Under the pieces are notes generated by a model. The model searched no databases. It was not told the origin of the DNA and worked only from the letters and a program-made list of their open reading frames with translations. The position numbers and the translations under genes were made by a program. Below are positions 38,701 through 49,550 of a DNA stretch of 64,000 bases, piece by piece; the first letter of the stretch is position 1; each line of letters starts with the position of its first letter. The DNA comes from Mangifera indica. Its lineage: Eukaryota > Streptophyta > Magnoliopsida > Sapindales > Anacardiaceae. The DNA is taken from positions 1 through 64,000 of the forward strand of contig NW_025401192.1 of NCBI RefSeq assembly GCF_011075055.1, written 5' to 3'.

Positions 38701-41700
38701 CAACATTTTATGAGATATTTTATAAACATTGTTTTTCAACACATTTATTAATTCTAGCTAAAAACTGTTACAAACTCTGAAGCAACTTGGTGTAATGGCC
38801 AGTGTTCGCAGCAAGAAGACACTAAGAAAACCAAGGAGGCATTCTATTGTTTCAGATAAGAGATCAAGTAAAGAAAGGTCATTACCCATACAGGTCTGGC
38901 CTCACCACTGAAACCAGACTCCAACACTAGTTGGTATGAGACTTAGCACTAAACATCATCTGGTAAATATCCCACAGTGACAATATGCATGTAAACCGAA
39001 GATATTAATTTTGACAAAACAAGATGTAACTATGTTTACAGCATTAAGTCAATAGAAAATACATTTATATTAACTTCAGTACATGCAATTTCATTTGAAC
39101 CTCACATCGAAAAGCTGGAGATGGTGATCATTGAGTATGTTTCCTTGAAAAAGAAGAAGCTTCCGCAAGATCCACCCAGCATGCCATTGTATTAGAGCAC
39201 AGAATGGTGGTTGGCTGGCTAAAACCTTCAATAATGCATTTAAAACCTGTTAACAATAAAAAGATGATGAGTGTTCATGACATTGTCAGCTCTAAAGAAT
39301 CAGGATGTGAAAGCTCCAGTTAATAAAGTTATTGTCAGATTAACATATCCTGGTGACAGATTTACACTTGACATATAAAGATGCATTTTAAAAATAAACA
39401 ACACCAATTGTCAGATAAAGCCCATACCTGAGGCATAAGTCTTCTGAGGATATTGTTTTTTCCCACTTCTGAAGCTGATATATCATATCTCTGAGAAAGA
39501 ATGTATCAAAAAGTACATTAAAAATTGTTCCATAATTAAAAAAAAAAAAGAAAACTATCATATCTACAAAGCTACAAATAAAATTAGAATACACATAAAA
39601 TATCACATGTTTGCAAGATTTGACAGACTGAAATCTTAAAAAATTCTGAAACTAATTTATGCAATATACGAAAAAGAAAAGGCTGCAGGAACATAACCAA
39701 AAGGTATATATACTACAAAGAAACTCAAAAACCAAAACTGCAGGCACATAATTAAAGATAACAGGTTCAAATGTCATCTAAAAGATAAAACATACAAAGT
39801 GATCTAAACACCGGTTAATTAAGCTTTAAAGTCTAACCATAGTATAGACTATAAACATCTTTGTAGACAAAAATCGTATCACATGGAAAAAATGTTAAAA
39901 TGACCAATATGGTACTACTAATCCTTCACATGGCAATTTCAAGAACCTTGACTAAGTTCATGTACAAGTACCAAGTTTCTGTGGAAAATGTATCAATTAT
40001 TAAAAAAATGTAGAATGGTAATTCATGCACTTAAATAACAGGTCACTGGAATCATTTGCTAAGTATAATACTGAAATCATCACAAGTTTGTAAATTCACA
40101 ATCCTAATATTGTCTACTTTGGGCCTAAACTACGTTGTTTTTTCTATAAGAATCACCCAAAAAGCTTCAGACAACTTGAAAAGAGAATACGCCGAAAGCC
40201 CTCATGTTAAATCTGCCCGGCTTATTCTATTCTCTAGCCCACACCACAAGGGAGCTTAAATACCAAGTTGAGTCACTCACTCCCATATTATATACTATTG
40301 TCACTCTCAATACAACCCAAACAATTTTGTTTTTAGAATCATCCAAAAGCCTTCATATTATTTGAGAAAGAATTCTAAATATAAAGGTAATGTAGGATCA
40401 ACACCTCTACATCATCCATCTCGCGCTTTTTACCTCTATGTTTCAAGAGTCTTGGACCTTGATTGTTACAGTTTGTTTAGATTTATAATTCCCGTGAATG
40501 AAAGATTCTTTTGCTTCCACCTCAATTTGTTAAGAAACCTTTATTACATGAATATGCCTAGCAAATATCAAACAATTAATTGAGCTTGTGAAATGATTAT
40601 TTACCATTGTATCTTGCATTTCGCTTAATCCAATCGCTGAAGACATCAAACTATCAAGATCTAATCCAAAAAAGACAGAGAGATTGAGAGAGAGAAGGAA
40701 AGAGCGCAAAAAAGAAATGACTATATAAAGTAAGAAAAACATATACGTATATGCAAAAATCACATTATATACATTTGGATGCTATTTATCATAAAATACC
40801 TTTATTTTCAGCTAAAATAAGCAATAAAAATACGGATGCAAATAATAGAATGTGATTTTCTGAGTTAATATATGCCAGAATTCCTTTCCTGCACCTGATA
40901 AGAAATTGAACATAAGTACAGTAGAAATAAATTCACATACTTTCAAATAACACAGTAAAAGAAAATAATTATCTGCCTCCAAATTATTATAGCTGGATAT
41001 CAGACACATTCTAATTTGCTATTTGACTCAGATATCAAATCCAGGCCAATCAATGCTCAAATAACTGCTTATTCTTCCTCTTTTTTAGGTAATAACTAAA
41101 TTCTCGATTAGCACAAGAGAAAATGAACATTGGACAACACAAAGCACAGGTGATAGTGGGCAGAATAAATAAAACATCATTCAAGCATATTTTAGAGTTA
41201 ACTTTTCATGCACTGGCAATAGATTGTTAAGATCTGAACCTCCAGTTACTAGATACACATGCCACCACCATATCTTGGACACATTTTATAGGATTAGACA
41301 TCTCAAAGTCATTGAGCTGTCAATCTTTAGTATAAATTTTACAATCAATACAAGAACAACCCAAACATCAATACAAAAACACAAACTAACCTTTCTACAC
41401 ATGTATCACCATCCATGGTGATTCTATCTGAATCAGAATTAGATGATGTAATTGCTTCCTCATGTGCAGATAGATGGTTTCCATTCATGTCTTCTTCTCC
41501 TTTAGACTTGAGAGAAAAAAATTTCGCAATTTCCAACTCATGCAAAAGGTTGTAAAAAGAACATGCATCAGTACCATCAATTGTATCTCCTTCAATAGCA
41601 TCTCTGATACGTAAGGCCATATAAGGATACAAAAGCAAAGCAGCTACAGAGTTAATCATGTTCTTTCCACCAACAACTTGAAGAAGCTGGGAAACTATAT

Positions 41701-42488
41701 ACAGAGAAGTAGCTGCAGATACATGAAATTCCTGAAAAAGTAATCAAACAATAAGTTCTGATAAATGACAAAATACTTCCAACGAGAAATGATTTTGGAT
41801 TTATTATAGTAGGCTAATTTTTGTTTCTTTCTTGGTAATAGTTAAGTTTTTGGAGACTTAATGAGAACCCCAAGAAAACATCCCAAACTTTTACAGATAA
41901 ATCCATTGGAAACTCCATGAGAGAATCTAGTAGAACCACATCCAAACAAGGTAAATATCTATATATTCAACCTTCTGTGCACTACTGCAGATTAGTAACA
42001 TACTGTTTTCAACAAAAGAAAGATATTCATAGTCAAGAGTTTCATATTGGCTTGGCATCCATGGCATTTATCCAAATCATAAATTAAACAATGTTTATTT
42101 TGATCAGCAATCATTTATGCAAGCATGGAAGCTCTTATTAATAAAATGTATTCCAACAAATGGTTATGAAAACATAAATGGACTAGCCGATAGTACTGGT
42201 TTGACCGGGACTAAGGCCAATTTGGTTCGATTGAGCGGTTTAATGGCTAAGAACAGCAGTTCAACCAGGTAAACCGTGCCAATTCCCAGTTTTACCCCAA
42301 TTCACAATCATGCTAATGTCAACACATACCACGTTGACGTTAGTATGACGTCATGACAAAGCCAGCATATGTCATGGTGATGTCAGCATGCATTTTGCAA
42401 TATTTTTTGCAAATGTTGGGACAAAGTCTTAACATTTGCTAATACAACGATAGCACTATAGAACCACTAATTTCATTTGTAAAATGTT

Positions 42489-42547
<59 letters not shown>

Positions 42548-45500
42548 AAGCATGTTGGTTCCCTAGCTTGACAGTCATTCCAAGTGGTCGGATCAGGAAA
42601 AACTCAAACTAGGCCTTTGACTAGGTCAAGGCCCAATTTGATTATTAGAAAATTGGCCAAAAACACCATACTCAATCCTAAATTCTTCAGCCAAGCTACA
42701 TTTAGATAGTAATGCCACCATCATCTCAAATAATATACCCAATCCTATACATTATTAATTATTCAATCAAAACATTAAAACAAGGAAAAAAGCTGAGTAA
42801 ATATCTCACATTACTCTGCCTCAGTTGCAATGAGGGGAGCAATAGAGGAAAGACAAGTATGTTGAGAAGATCCTTGGTGACGGCTTTACTCAAATGAGAC
42901 TCACTAATAGAAAGAATATCCTTAAAGTAATACATATCATCAACAATTTTATCACTTTCCAGAAGTATATCTCTTTTCTTTTGATCAGTATATGTTTCCC
43001 TGCATCAAAGTAGTTTTCCTTCAATAGTTATTTATGCATCCAACAAGCAAAGTTAATATTTGTCATGAAATAAAGTTCAGTAACAATTGATAGCAGCTTA
43101 CTGTGCAGCTTTGACAAGGCCATCAAGATGAATGCATTTCTTTCTTAAGCTATGAACCAAATCTGAAAAGTATTTTGAGGCTGGAGGAGTTGTCACAAAC
43201 TGATAGACCATGTCATCGCTAACTGCATAACCAAAAGGATACTGTTGCAAAATACCAAAAATATATCTTATATCCTAATTTTAATGTATCTCTTCTCTTG
43301 GGAGAGCATAAAAATATAACAATTCTATACCATTAAATATGTTAAGTGTTAATGCACGTACAGCCGTCTGAATCATTTTTTCCCCGTGTTGGGCAAATTT
43401 AAGAGCCTCAGTATACAATGGAAATGAAGTTACAGCATCCTGTAATCAGTGATAGACATGATTAAAAAAATATAACTGTTTCTATGGTCAAATCAATATA
43501 ATGAGAAGAACTGGTAACACAGAGTCATACTCAAGGGAAAAGCAAGATCCACTGTCACATGCACAAACTTATAACTGAGATCAATCTATTCTGTTAACAA
43601 TAATTGGAAATGAATTGAAGGAAAGGGAGAGAAATAACCATTTGCTAAATGGCTTTGACACAGAGATCCTAAAATGATATGTCCATCTAACTTAGGGACA
43701 AAACTATCAAATGTTAAAATGTATATTTAAAAGGCACAGGTTCCCCAGTGAAAGTTGTATCTACAGAACTAGAAAATAAACAGCCTCATATCACAATTTC
43801 ATCATCACTCATCATATTCAGCCTTTTTCCAAACCAAAAAATACTCAGCAGCTAATTAGGTTATATAAACCAGTTTAAGTCCTCCATTGTAGTTCCACAG
43901 AGATTAACTTCACAATTTGTCACAAGGAAATCCTATGTCTAAAGCTGCACCACCGCACCTCAGGGGACAAGTTGAAAACCAGTGGCCTCCCTCTCTAGCA
44001 TAAAAAAATGGGTTCACCTACCAAATGCTTGAACAAAAGAAAATTAATCCCCAGGAACCCCTGTTGTTTTTAAACATCATGGAGAGCACACGTTTCTGAA
44101 ATTTACCCATCTTTTTTTAAAGCATGTGGTGGGTCCATGATGTTTTGGCAAACCTAAAGGGGATCCCTGAGCTTTACCCAAGAAAGGATGTGTAAAAATT
44201 ACTTATTTCATGCTTCCAACAAATCAAATTGATCAGCATACCAAAAAATGTCATCTGATTTCTTATATTATTAAAAAGATAAGGGGATCGAGGAATATTA
44301 CATAGAACTAACAATTCAAATGCCTTGACCTAACTTTGATCACCACATCAAGACAAACCACATTCCTAACTACTTTATAACATAATTATACCAAAAACTG
44401 AATGGCGTATTAAAATGTTTACAGAATATCTCATAAAGATGAACTTTAACTTACACTATCAACCTTAACAAGAAGACAGAGGGTGTCCCTGTTAATTTTG
44501 TTGCTCACTGCTCTGATTTACAAAACAAATAAAAGAGAAGGATGAGTAAAAGAAAAGGAAGACACGAAACGCAGCACGAATTGGTCAGAAAATTTATTTC
44601 CCTACATAATACTCAAACCAAAATGGCCACAGTAAGAAAGAAACAAATTGCAAGTATCTAATCTTGAGCAAGGATGAAAATCAAACTGCTATCCTATATA
44701 AATTTATGAAGAGAGAGAAAATATCAAAACCTTAAGAAGGACATGTAATATGGAGCCAGGTCTCCTGCCTCAAATTCATACGTATGTTCTATGATGTTGT
44801 TGATGTAGTCATTACTTAAACAATAGTCTGCATGATACAATAGGCACATGCATCACCAGTATTATACAAGAAATAGGAGTAACAGGTAAAGGATCAAAGT
44901 GAAGGACAAGAAGAAAAAACTTTTAGCCATCTCTCACTGTATGGTGGAATTTGTGTTTCAAAACAATCATTGCTTCTACAACCTCCCTCCAAAAGCCAAG
45001 TGCACATCCACAAGCCAATATATAGGGTGATAAAAAGACTCTACATATTCAAGAAATTTACCATAAACATTAAAGGAACTTGAATCTTACATATTGCATG
45101 TTCACTACCCATGTTTTGTATCATTATACTCAAGTATTGAAGCAATGGTGCCTCAATTCTTGAATTTCTACTGATCTTTAAAACACGGACAAACTCTGCC
45201 AGAACTTGATATTCCATAAAACATCTGCTCAGATCAAAACATAACTCCGATGACATCATTGCTTTAGTGAGAAGCACAACCACACAAGTAGTATCAAAAG
45301 CTACACATACTCGAAAATCATTGGATCTTGCCGATCACCATATGTAACAATCTCCACTATGGATTGTAGTAGATCAATGACGACTTCCTGGAGGAAAATA
45401 CAAATAAATAAGATAATAAAAAGATGTTAGTGTATAAACCATTTTCTTACATAACATGAAAGCTAAAATTACCCGGTTATGCCAGTCCACAGCTTTGATC

Positions 45501-46133
45501 TGTCGCAGTTCATTGATCACATATCTATATCCAGAAAATAAATTACAATGATGATAAAGACAAAGACAATAACCACAATGACGCTAATGACAATTACAAA
45601 ACTAGAAGCAACAATCAAAAAATTCATCAAGGAAAAAAATTAACTACAATAATGATGGTAAACACAGCAAATTTATCCTCCATTTTACTCTTACTTTCTC
45701 CCTAAACCAAAGAATGACTCCTTTCTCCGAAAACACACATTACAGGTAAGAAGCAAATCAACTTCCCCAAATTTATTCTATCATATAAAATCTGTTTCTC
45801 CACTTCAATTGTTTAACTAAAGTGATCAATTCTGTTTCAGTAACATTTAAATTTTAAAAAATAAAATAAAAAAATTGAAAAGACAGTTAGTGACTCAAAA
45901 TAGAAAGAACAATGGTCAAAAAATTGAAATTCAACAATCAAAACCTACTAAAGCCCCAAAATGATTCCAAATACACGAATTATCAAAACTAAAACAGCAT
46001 ATCGCACATCACCAACTGCTTAGAAATTAAGAGAATAGAGTATAAATCATGAAAAATTCAAAGAAATTTAGTAAAGTTACTTGAAGTGCTGGAGAGAGAA
46101 GCGATCGATCGATCGCCAAACAGAGCGCCACAT
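26756..46133 (-). CDS. TT9: CLEC16A-like FPL-domain protein TRANSPARENT TESTA 9 / GFS9
   Basis: Twenty coding exons (minus strand): 46133-46081, 45524-45473, 45387-45311, 45224-45091, 44827-44731, 44512-44455, 43439-43331, 43222-43102, 42999-42810, 41731-41391, 40894-40800, 40660-40605, 39490-39428, 39246-39106, 38251-38146, 37980-37906, 37820-37768, 37118-36962, 36857-36691, 27037-26756. They sum to 2427 nt, 808 codons plus stop, with no internal stop and matching phases. The start [17 protein letters not shown], then [24 protein letters not shown]-like LSIMIQN and [12 protein letters not shown] match the FPL domain (about residues 35-190). The C-terminus keeps [21 protein letters not shown] and [11 protein letters not shown]. 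Family knowledge: in Arabidopsis a peripheral Golgi protein for membrane trafficking, vacuole development and seed flavonoid accumulation; animal CLEC16A/Ema acts in endosomes and autophagy. Odd points: the exon 18 donor is weak (GTTGGG) and the last intron is 9653 bp and full of retrotransposon DNA. Confidence 0.93.
27517..27604. repeat. Exact 44-bp tandem duplication
   Basis: 27517-27560 and 27561-27604 are identical (AAATAACTGAATTC ... ACACTCCTT). The lack of any difference indicates a recent event, or a very recent sequencing-level duplication. It sits in the last intron of the TT9 homologue. Confidence 0.9.
28188..28385 (+). repeat. 5' LTR of intronic Ty1/copia element A
   Basis: Begins TGTTATTTC and ends TTTTTTCA. 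It shares with 35367-35560 the blocks TGTTGATAGGAT, GTTTTATCCTATTCTAT (left copy GGTTTATCCTATTCTAT) and ATGTAACATAAATAAT. TGGTATTAGAACC follows at 28386, a variant of the copia primer-binding site. The two LTRs differ substantially, so the insertion is old. Confidence 0.75.
28407..28610 (+). repeat. LTR-like segment between primer-binding site and gag of element A
   Basis: Begins TGTTAGGATTCC and contains three variants of TTAGGATTTCCTAATT and its complement. It separates the primer-binding site of element A from the first gag codons. It may be a fragment of another copia LTR inserted there, or the leader of a different element whose gag follows. No second copy was found in the window. Confidence 0.35.
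28611..30000 (+). pseudogene. Ty1/copia element A: gag and protease region, decayed
   Basis: An ATG at 28611 opens [18 protein letters not shown]. After several frameshifts and stops, a zinc knuckle [15 protein letters not shown] (CX2CX4HX4C, intact) is encoded at about 29468-29515. The protease and spacer region follows with [15 protein letters not shown] and [15 protein letters not shown] at about 29800-29920, matching the conserved TSVLHVP and NCVAKF phrases of copia polyproteins. Reading frames are broken repeatedly, so no functional protein is expected. Confidence 0.75.
30290..32749 (-). mobile_element. Nested Ty1/copia element B, antisense, truncated
   Basis: On the minus strand, in order: gag phrases [14 protein letters not shown] and [11 protein letters not shown] (32233-32466), a zinc-knuckle-like CKYCKK...HMIDKCW near 31840-31800, a protease phrase [12 protein letters not shown] near 31540 (usual WIVDSGATDHMT), integrase-end phrases near 31100-31000, and the start of the reverse transcriptase region near 30300-30450 (phrases like AFLTNLDTI and [11 protein letters not shown]). 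All contain stops. The 3' half of pol and the 3' LTR are missing. It interrupts element A between its protease (about 30000) and integrase (about 32892). Confidence 0.7.
32750..32891 (-). repeat. 5' LTR of nested element B
   Basis: On the minus strand it begins TGTTACTAATTTAATAGG and ends CCCTTCA, followed by TGGTATAAGAGCCATAGG (32749 downward), a near-canonical copia primer-binding site. The length is only about 142 bp. Element A sequence resumes directly after it at 32892. Confidence 0.65.
32892..35300 (+). pseudogene. Ty1/copia element A: integrase, reverse transcriptase and RNase H, decayed
   Basis: Integrase end: [15 protein letters not shown] and [19 protein letters not shown] (32921-33142), then [15 protein letters not shown] and [15 protein letters not shown] (33143-33577). 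Reverse transcriptase phrases follow at about 33940-34260 ([32 protein letters not shown]). The RNase H end at 34917-35300 keeps [34 protein letters not shown]. Stops and frameshifts are scattered throughout. The domain order PR-IN-RT-RH identifies the Ty1/copia superfamily. Confidence 0.8.
35358..35560 (+). repeat. Polypurine tract and 3' LTR of element A
   Basis: A purine tract GAAGGGGAG at 35358-35366 is followed by TGTAAACATTATC, the start of the 3' LTR. The LTR shares TGTTGATAGGAT, TTTTATCCTATTCTAT and GATGTAACATAAATAAT with the 5' copy. Its end is blurred by an A-run at 35520-35535. No matching 5-bp target duplication could be assigned. Confidence 0.65.
35561..36660. other. Rest of the intron, no recognised feature
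   Basis: AT-rich intron sequence downstream of element A (genomic sense). At 36470-36560 a piece rich in AGCTCGAAAA, CCGAGCTGAC and CGAATCCAATCCTA resembles an eroded end of the hAT-like MITE seen at 49962-50265. Confidence 0.4.
42180..42650. repeat. Repeat-like insert with (AT)n tract in intron 9 of the TT9 homologue
   Basis: A relatively GC-rich block (42190-42480) with several imperfect copies of GTTGACGTTAG / GTGATGTCAGCATG, a long AT tract at 42493-42543, then another GC-richer block (42550-42640). Its composition stands out from the surrounding intron. It is probably a transposon-derived insert, but no terminal repeats could be fixed. Confidence 0.4.
44052..44195. repeat. Small hairpin-forming element in intron 6 of the TT9 homologue
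   Basis: The left arm CAGGAACCCCTG...TTAAACATCATGGA pairs with the right arm TCCATGATGTTTTGG...AGGGGATCCCTG. The arms are about 35 bp with a few mismatches and enclose about 70 bp. MITE-like, family unknown. Confidence 0.4.
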
Positions 46134-46230
46134 AGTGAGAATGAGAGATCAAAATGCAGAAGTACAAAACAGCCAAATCTCGCAGTTCAGTGCAGTGCAG
46201 TGCAGTAAAGATAATTTATTCATTCACTGA
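46134..46230 (-). promoter_or_regulatory. 5' leader of the TT9 homologue
   Basis: On the coding strand the leader directly upstream of the ATG holds a short (CACTG)n run, seen on the plus strand as CAGTG repeats at about 46182-46205. The start codon is followed within 30 bases by a GATCGATCGATC repeat that is inside the coding sequence. No TATA box was assigned. Confidence 0.4.
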
Positions 46231-48190
46231 AAATGTTTTTTTTTATCATTATTATTATTTTGTAAAATGGTGAGCGCGCAAGTCGTATCAGGTTTGGCCG
46301 TTTGGTGGCGGTTATAGGGTTGGACTTATGGCAACAAACCGTCAACGTTTTATACATGGTGTTTGCTTGATTTGATCTGATTTTCCCTTCTAACCTAACG
46401 GAGAACGCTAACCAAATAATGCCTCGGAAATAGTTTTTTTTAAATTAAAAAATAAAAATATTTAAATGTGCTTTAGAGTTGCATTATTTACACCACCTCT
46501 TCCTCTTTTTTTTTCAAACGCCATTTTGAAAGTGTATACCTAAATATTTACACACTCAAATATATTATTATATAATTAAATTATTTTAAATTAATAATAA
46601 AATAATATATAATCACATAATAAAATATTTATATATTTATATATAAAAAGTCTAAAATTAATTTAGAGCTATATTATATTCAAATAATTTGGAGTCTCTA
46701 AACTATTTGAAGATAAATTATCCAACGTTTTATATGTCATTATCTGTAAGCCATTATAAAAGAGTGAGATATGTATATGTCTTCTCTCTAATTCTAAATT
46801 ATTGATATATTTTTCGTCATCAACAAATATACATAATTTAAAGTCTTATATAAGATAAATTTTAGTAGCATTCATTAAAGTTTTTGGCAAACTTGAGTAA
46901 GTTTATTATAAATATGTGAGAATTTAAAACGAAAAACTAATGAATATAGAGCAAAAAAAATATATGTAACATTAGAGTTTTTACGTCATTCAACTTAATG
47001 ATCGGTATAACTATATCAACAATATTTTTGTTAGTTTTTTATATAGTACACAAGAATGATACGTCTTCCTCTTTTCCAATTTTTTTCTCTCTTTCATTTT
47101 TTTTTTAAAGGAAAAAAAGACTTTCTAAATACTCACTTCTCCACGTGACTTGACGCATGATTTTGAGTTTAAATAGATAAATTTATATTTATTTTGACAA
47201 TTTTATGTTTCTGTGAAATTCGACGTTCAGACTAAGGCACTTTCATGGAAATGTTGCGACTTGAGATTTGGTCTAAATCTTTAGTACCTGCCAAAAAATC
47301 TTTTCCAAATTTTGAACACGCCAAAGTAAGGGGCTGATTAATGAATATTCATTGTCTTAAACCAATTTTACATATAAGGGTAATTTTGACAAAATATTTT
47401 TTCTTGGCTTTATTAGTTTAATACATGGAAAATTGGTTAATAATGTTTATCTGAATTAAAAAGGATTATTTTAATTAATTTAACTCAATTAAATCGTGAA
47501 ATTTTACTTAGTATTTTTTATCCATAATGAATCAATTAAGTTTTGTTCATTTTTTGCCGGTTAAACCAAAGATAGGAGAAGAAAGAACTTGACACAAGGT
47601 CTTTCATATTATTTGCTCGGTTTTACTCATCCAACCATCAAAATCACCCTGTGGAGCGCTGATTTTGTTTCAAAAGAAGCATGGCAGTTCCCTTCGACTA
47701 TGCATCAACTACCGAGCTCTCGACCTTTATCACCATGAAGAACAAATATCTAATCCCTCTCATCACTAATCTTTTCAATCAATTTGAAGATGCCCGTTAG
47801 TTCACAAAATTTGATTTACGATTTGAGCAATACCCAAAAAAGCCATGTCCAAAACAAAATAACACTTATTATAAAAGAAGAAAAATTAAAAATTTGACCT
47901 TTTTAGATTTAGAAAAAAAAAAAAGAACAGTATTAATTATATATCATATCAAAAGAAAATTTTGGTTCATTACGATGAGCTGAGCCATATAAGTTCTTTA
48001 AAGCACATGAGTAATCCCAAACTCTGTTTCTCCATTTCTCCCGCAAAGTGAAGTAAATTCACAAATATTTGTCATTATCACAAAACTTTGACTGGCAACC
48101 TTTCATTCGTTCTCGGAATAATTATCTCAAGTATCACTAAAAGAATTTATAGCCAATGTGACGCAGTCTATTTTAGCACCGGATCTGTGC
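46231..48190. other. Intergenic DNA upstream of the TT9 homologue
   Basis: Gene-free. Contains an eroded palindromic AT repeat (about 46530-46650) and a Ty3/gypsy reverse-transcriptase fragment (47650-47835). Otherwise AT-rich with short random open frames. Confidence 0.5.
47650..47835 (+). pseudogene. Ty3/gypsy reverse transcriptase fragment
   Basis: Translation gives ALILFQKKHGSSLRLCINYR, then, after a frameshift, MKNKYLIPLITNLFNQFEDAR, a stop, and FTKFDLRF. These follow the order of the conserved gypsy RT stretch ([21 protein letters not shown], then KYPLPRI, then FSKLDLRSGY). Only about 185 bp remain, with a frameshift and a stop. No LTR was found next to it. Confidence 0.75.
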
Positions 48191-48499
48191 CAGAACAGGG
48201 GGATATTAATTAAAATAGGCAATCGCATTCCCGCCTAAACCTTTTTCGGCAACAACTTTTACATTTTATATTTTTAAGCAAACCGTTGTTTTTATTCCAA
48301 AAATACCCTTCGTCTAATTTCTCACTTTACCGTAGCATTTCTCCGATTATTTGCTTTCCTTTCACGAAAAACATTAAGATTAAACTACCGTAATATTTAT
48401 AAATTAAAAAACAGATTAATATTTTATAAAATAATATTAATATAATATATTATATATTAATATATTATATTAATATATAATATTTATATAATATAACAA

Positions 48500-48765
48500 A
48501 GGTTGTGGATGTGGGTGCGGGAATTTGGTAAGGGGTGCGGGACTTTGGTAAGGGGTGCGTGTGCGTGCGAGCAGGTGCGCGCGCTCTAGCGCTGCGTGCA
48601 TGCAGGCGTGCGCGCGCTGGCTCCCCCGCACCCGCACACAGCGCGCGCACGCCAGTTTATCCCTACACCCCTTTATAATTTATAAAGGGGTGCGGGGTTA
48701 TAAAAAGGGGTGCGGGAGAAATTTTTCCTCCCGCACCCCATTACAATGGGTTCATCACCTACCTG
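48500..48765. repeat. GC-rich block with GGGTGCGGG repeats inside the Mutator-like element
   Basis: Contains GGGTGCGGGAATTTGGTAAG and a near copy GGGTGCGGGACTTTGGTAAG, then GTGCGTGCG and GCGCGCGC runs, then AAAGGGGTGCGGG copies and one inverted copy (CCCGCACCCC at about 48731). This is by far the most GC-rich DNA in the window. The G-rich strand here is complementary in theme to the C-rich array at 49000-49550, so the two halves could pair. Confidence 0.8.
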
Positions 48766-48970
48766 CTATATTTATATTATATATATATTATATTAATATA
48801 TATTATAAATATAATATATTTATATTATAGATATATTAATATATATTAATTATTATATATTATTAATATAATATATTTATATTATAAATATTTTATATTA
48901 ATATATATTATATTATATAATATATTTATATTATAAATATATTATATTAATATAATATATATTATAATTC
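48765..48970. repeat. TATATTAATATA palindrome zone
   Basis: Nearly pure A/T made of repeated TATATTAATATA, ATAATATATTTATATTATA and variants, with multiple nested palindromes. A shorter zone of the same type lies at 48425-48495. The two zones bracket the GC-rich block. Confidence 0.8.
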
Positions 48971-48999
48971 TCCTGTACCTTTTTTATAATTTTCCCGCA

Positions 49000-49550
49000 C
49001 TTCTTTTGTTTTTCCCGCACTCATTTATATTTTCACGCACCCCTTCACATTTTCACGCACCCGTTTGTATTTTCACACACCCCTTCACAATTTCACGTAC
49101 TCGTTTATATTTTTACGCATCTGTTTTATATTTTCACGTACCACTTCACAATTTCACGCACCTGTTTGTATTTTTACGCACCTGTTTTGTATTTTCACGC
49201 ACCCGTTTGTATTTTTACGCACTCGTTTTGTATTTTCACTCATCCCTTCACATTGTCACGCACCCGTTTGTATTTTTACATACTCGTTTTGTGTTTATTA
49301 TTTTCATGCACCCCTTTTATAATTCCTGCACCTTTCAGAAAATTGTCGCACCCTTCCACGCACCCTTTCAAAAATTGTCACACCCTCCACACACCCTTTC
49401 AACAATTGCCACACCCTTTCAGAAATCGCTGCACCTTCCACGCACCCTTCCAGCAATTGTCGCACCCTCCACGCACGCACCTGCACCCCTTACCAGAGTG
49501 TCGCACCCCTTGCCAAATTCACGCACCCTTTACCAAATTCATTGCAACCT
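49000..49550. repeat. Minisatellite array, unit about 20 bp (TTTTCACGCACCCGTTTGTA)
   Basis: About fourteen units of 20-21 bp run from 49010 to 49300 in variants of TTTTCACGCACCCGTTTGTA and TTTTCACGCACCCCTTCACA. A more degenerate part with units of about 30 bp follows to about 49480 (AATTGTCGCACCCTCCACGC type) and then three ACCAAATTCACGCACC-type units. Because the unit is stop-free and not a multiple of three, long frames stay open in more than one phase (49006-49560, 49166-49573). They have no other coding feature and are not called genes. Confidence 0.85.

Noticed and set aside
39101..39105. Alternative donor GTTCAA for exon 14 of the TT9 homologue, five bases later
   Set aside because: It leaves a phase that cannot join exon 15; the GTGAGG donor after 39106 gives the conserved LFDTSY junction.
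49010..49300. Array of short repeats that could be mistaken for a CRISPR array
   Set aside because: Units are directly adjacent with no unique spacers, vary in sequence, and lie in a plant nuclear sequence inside a transposable element.
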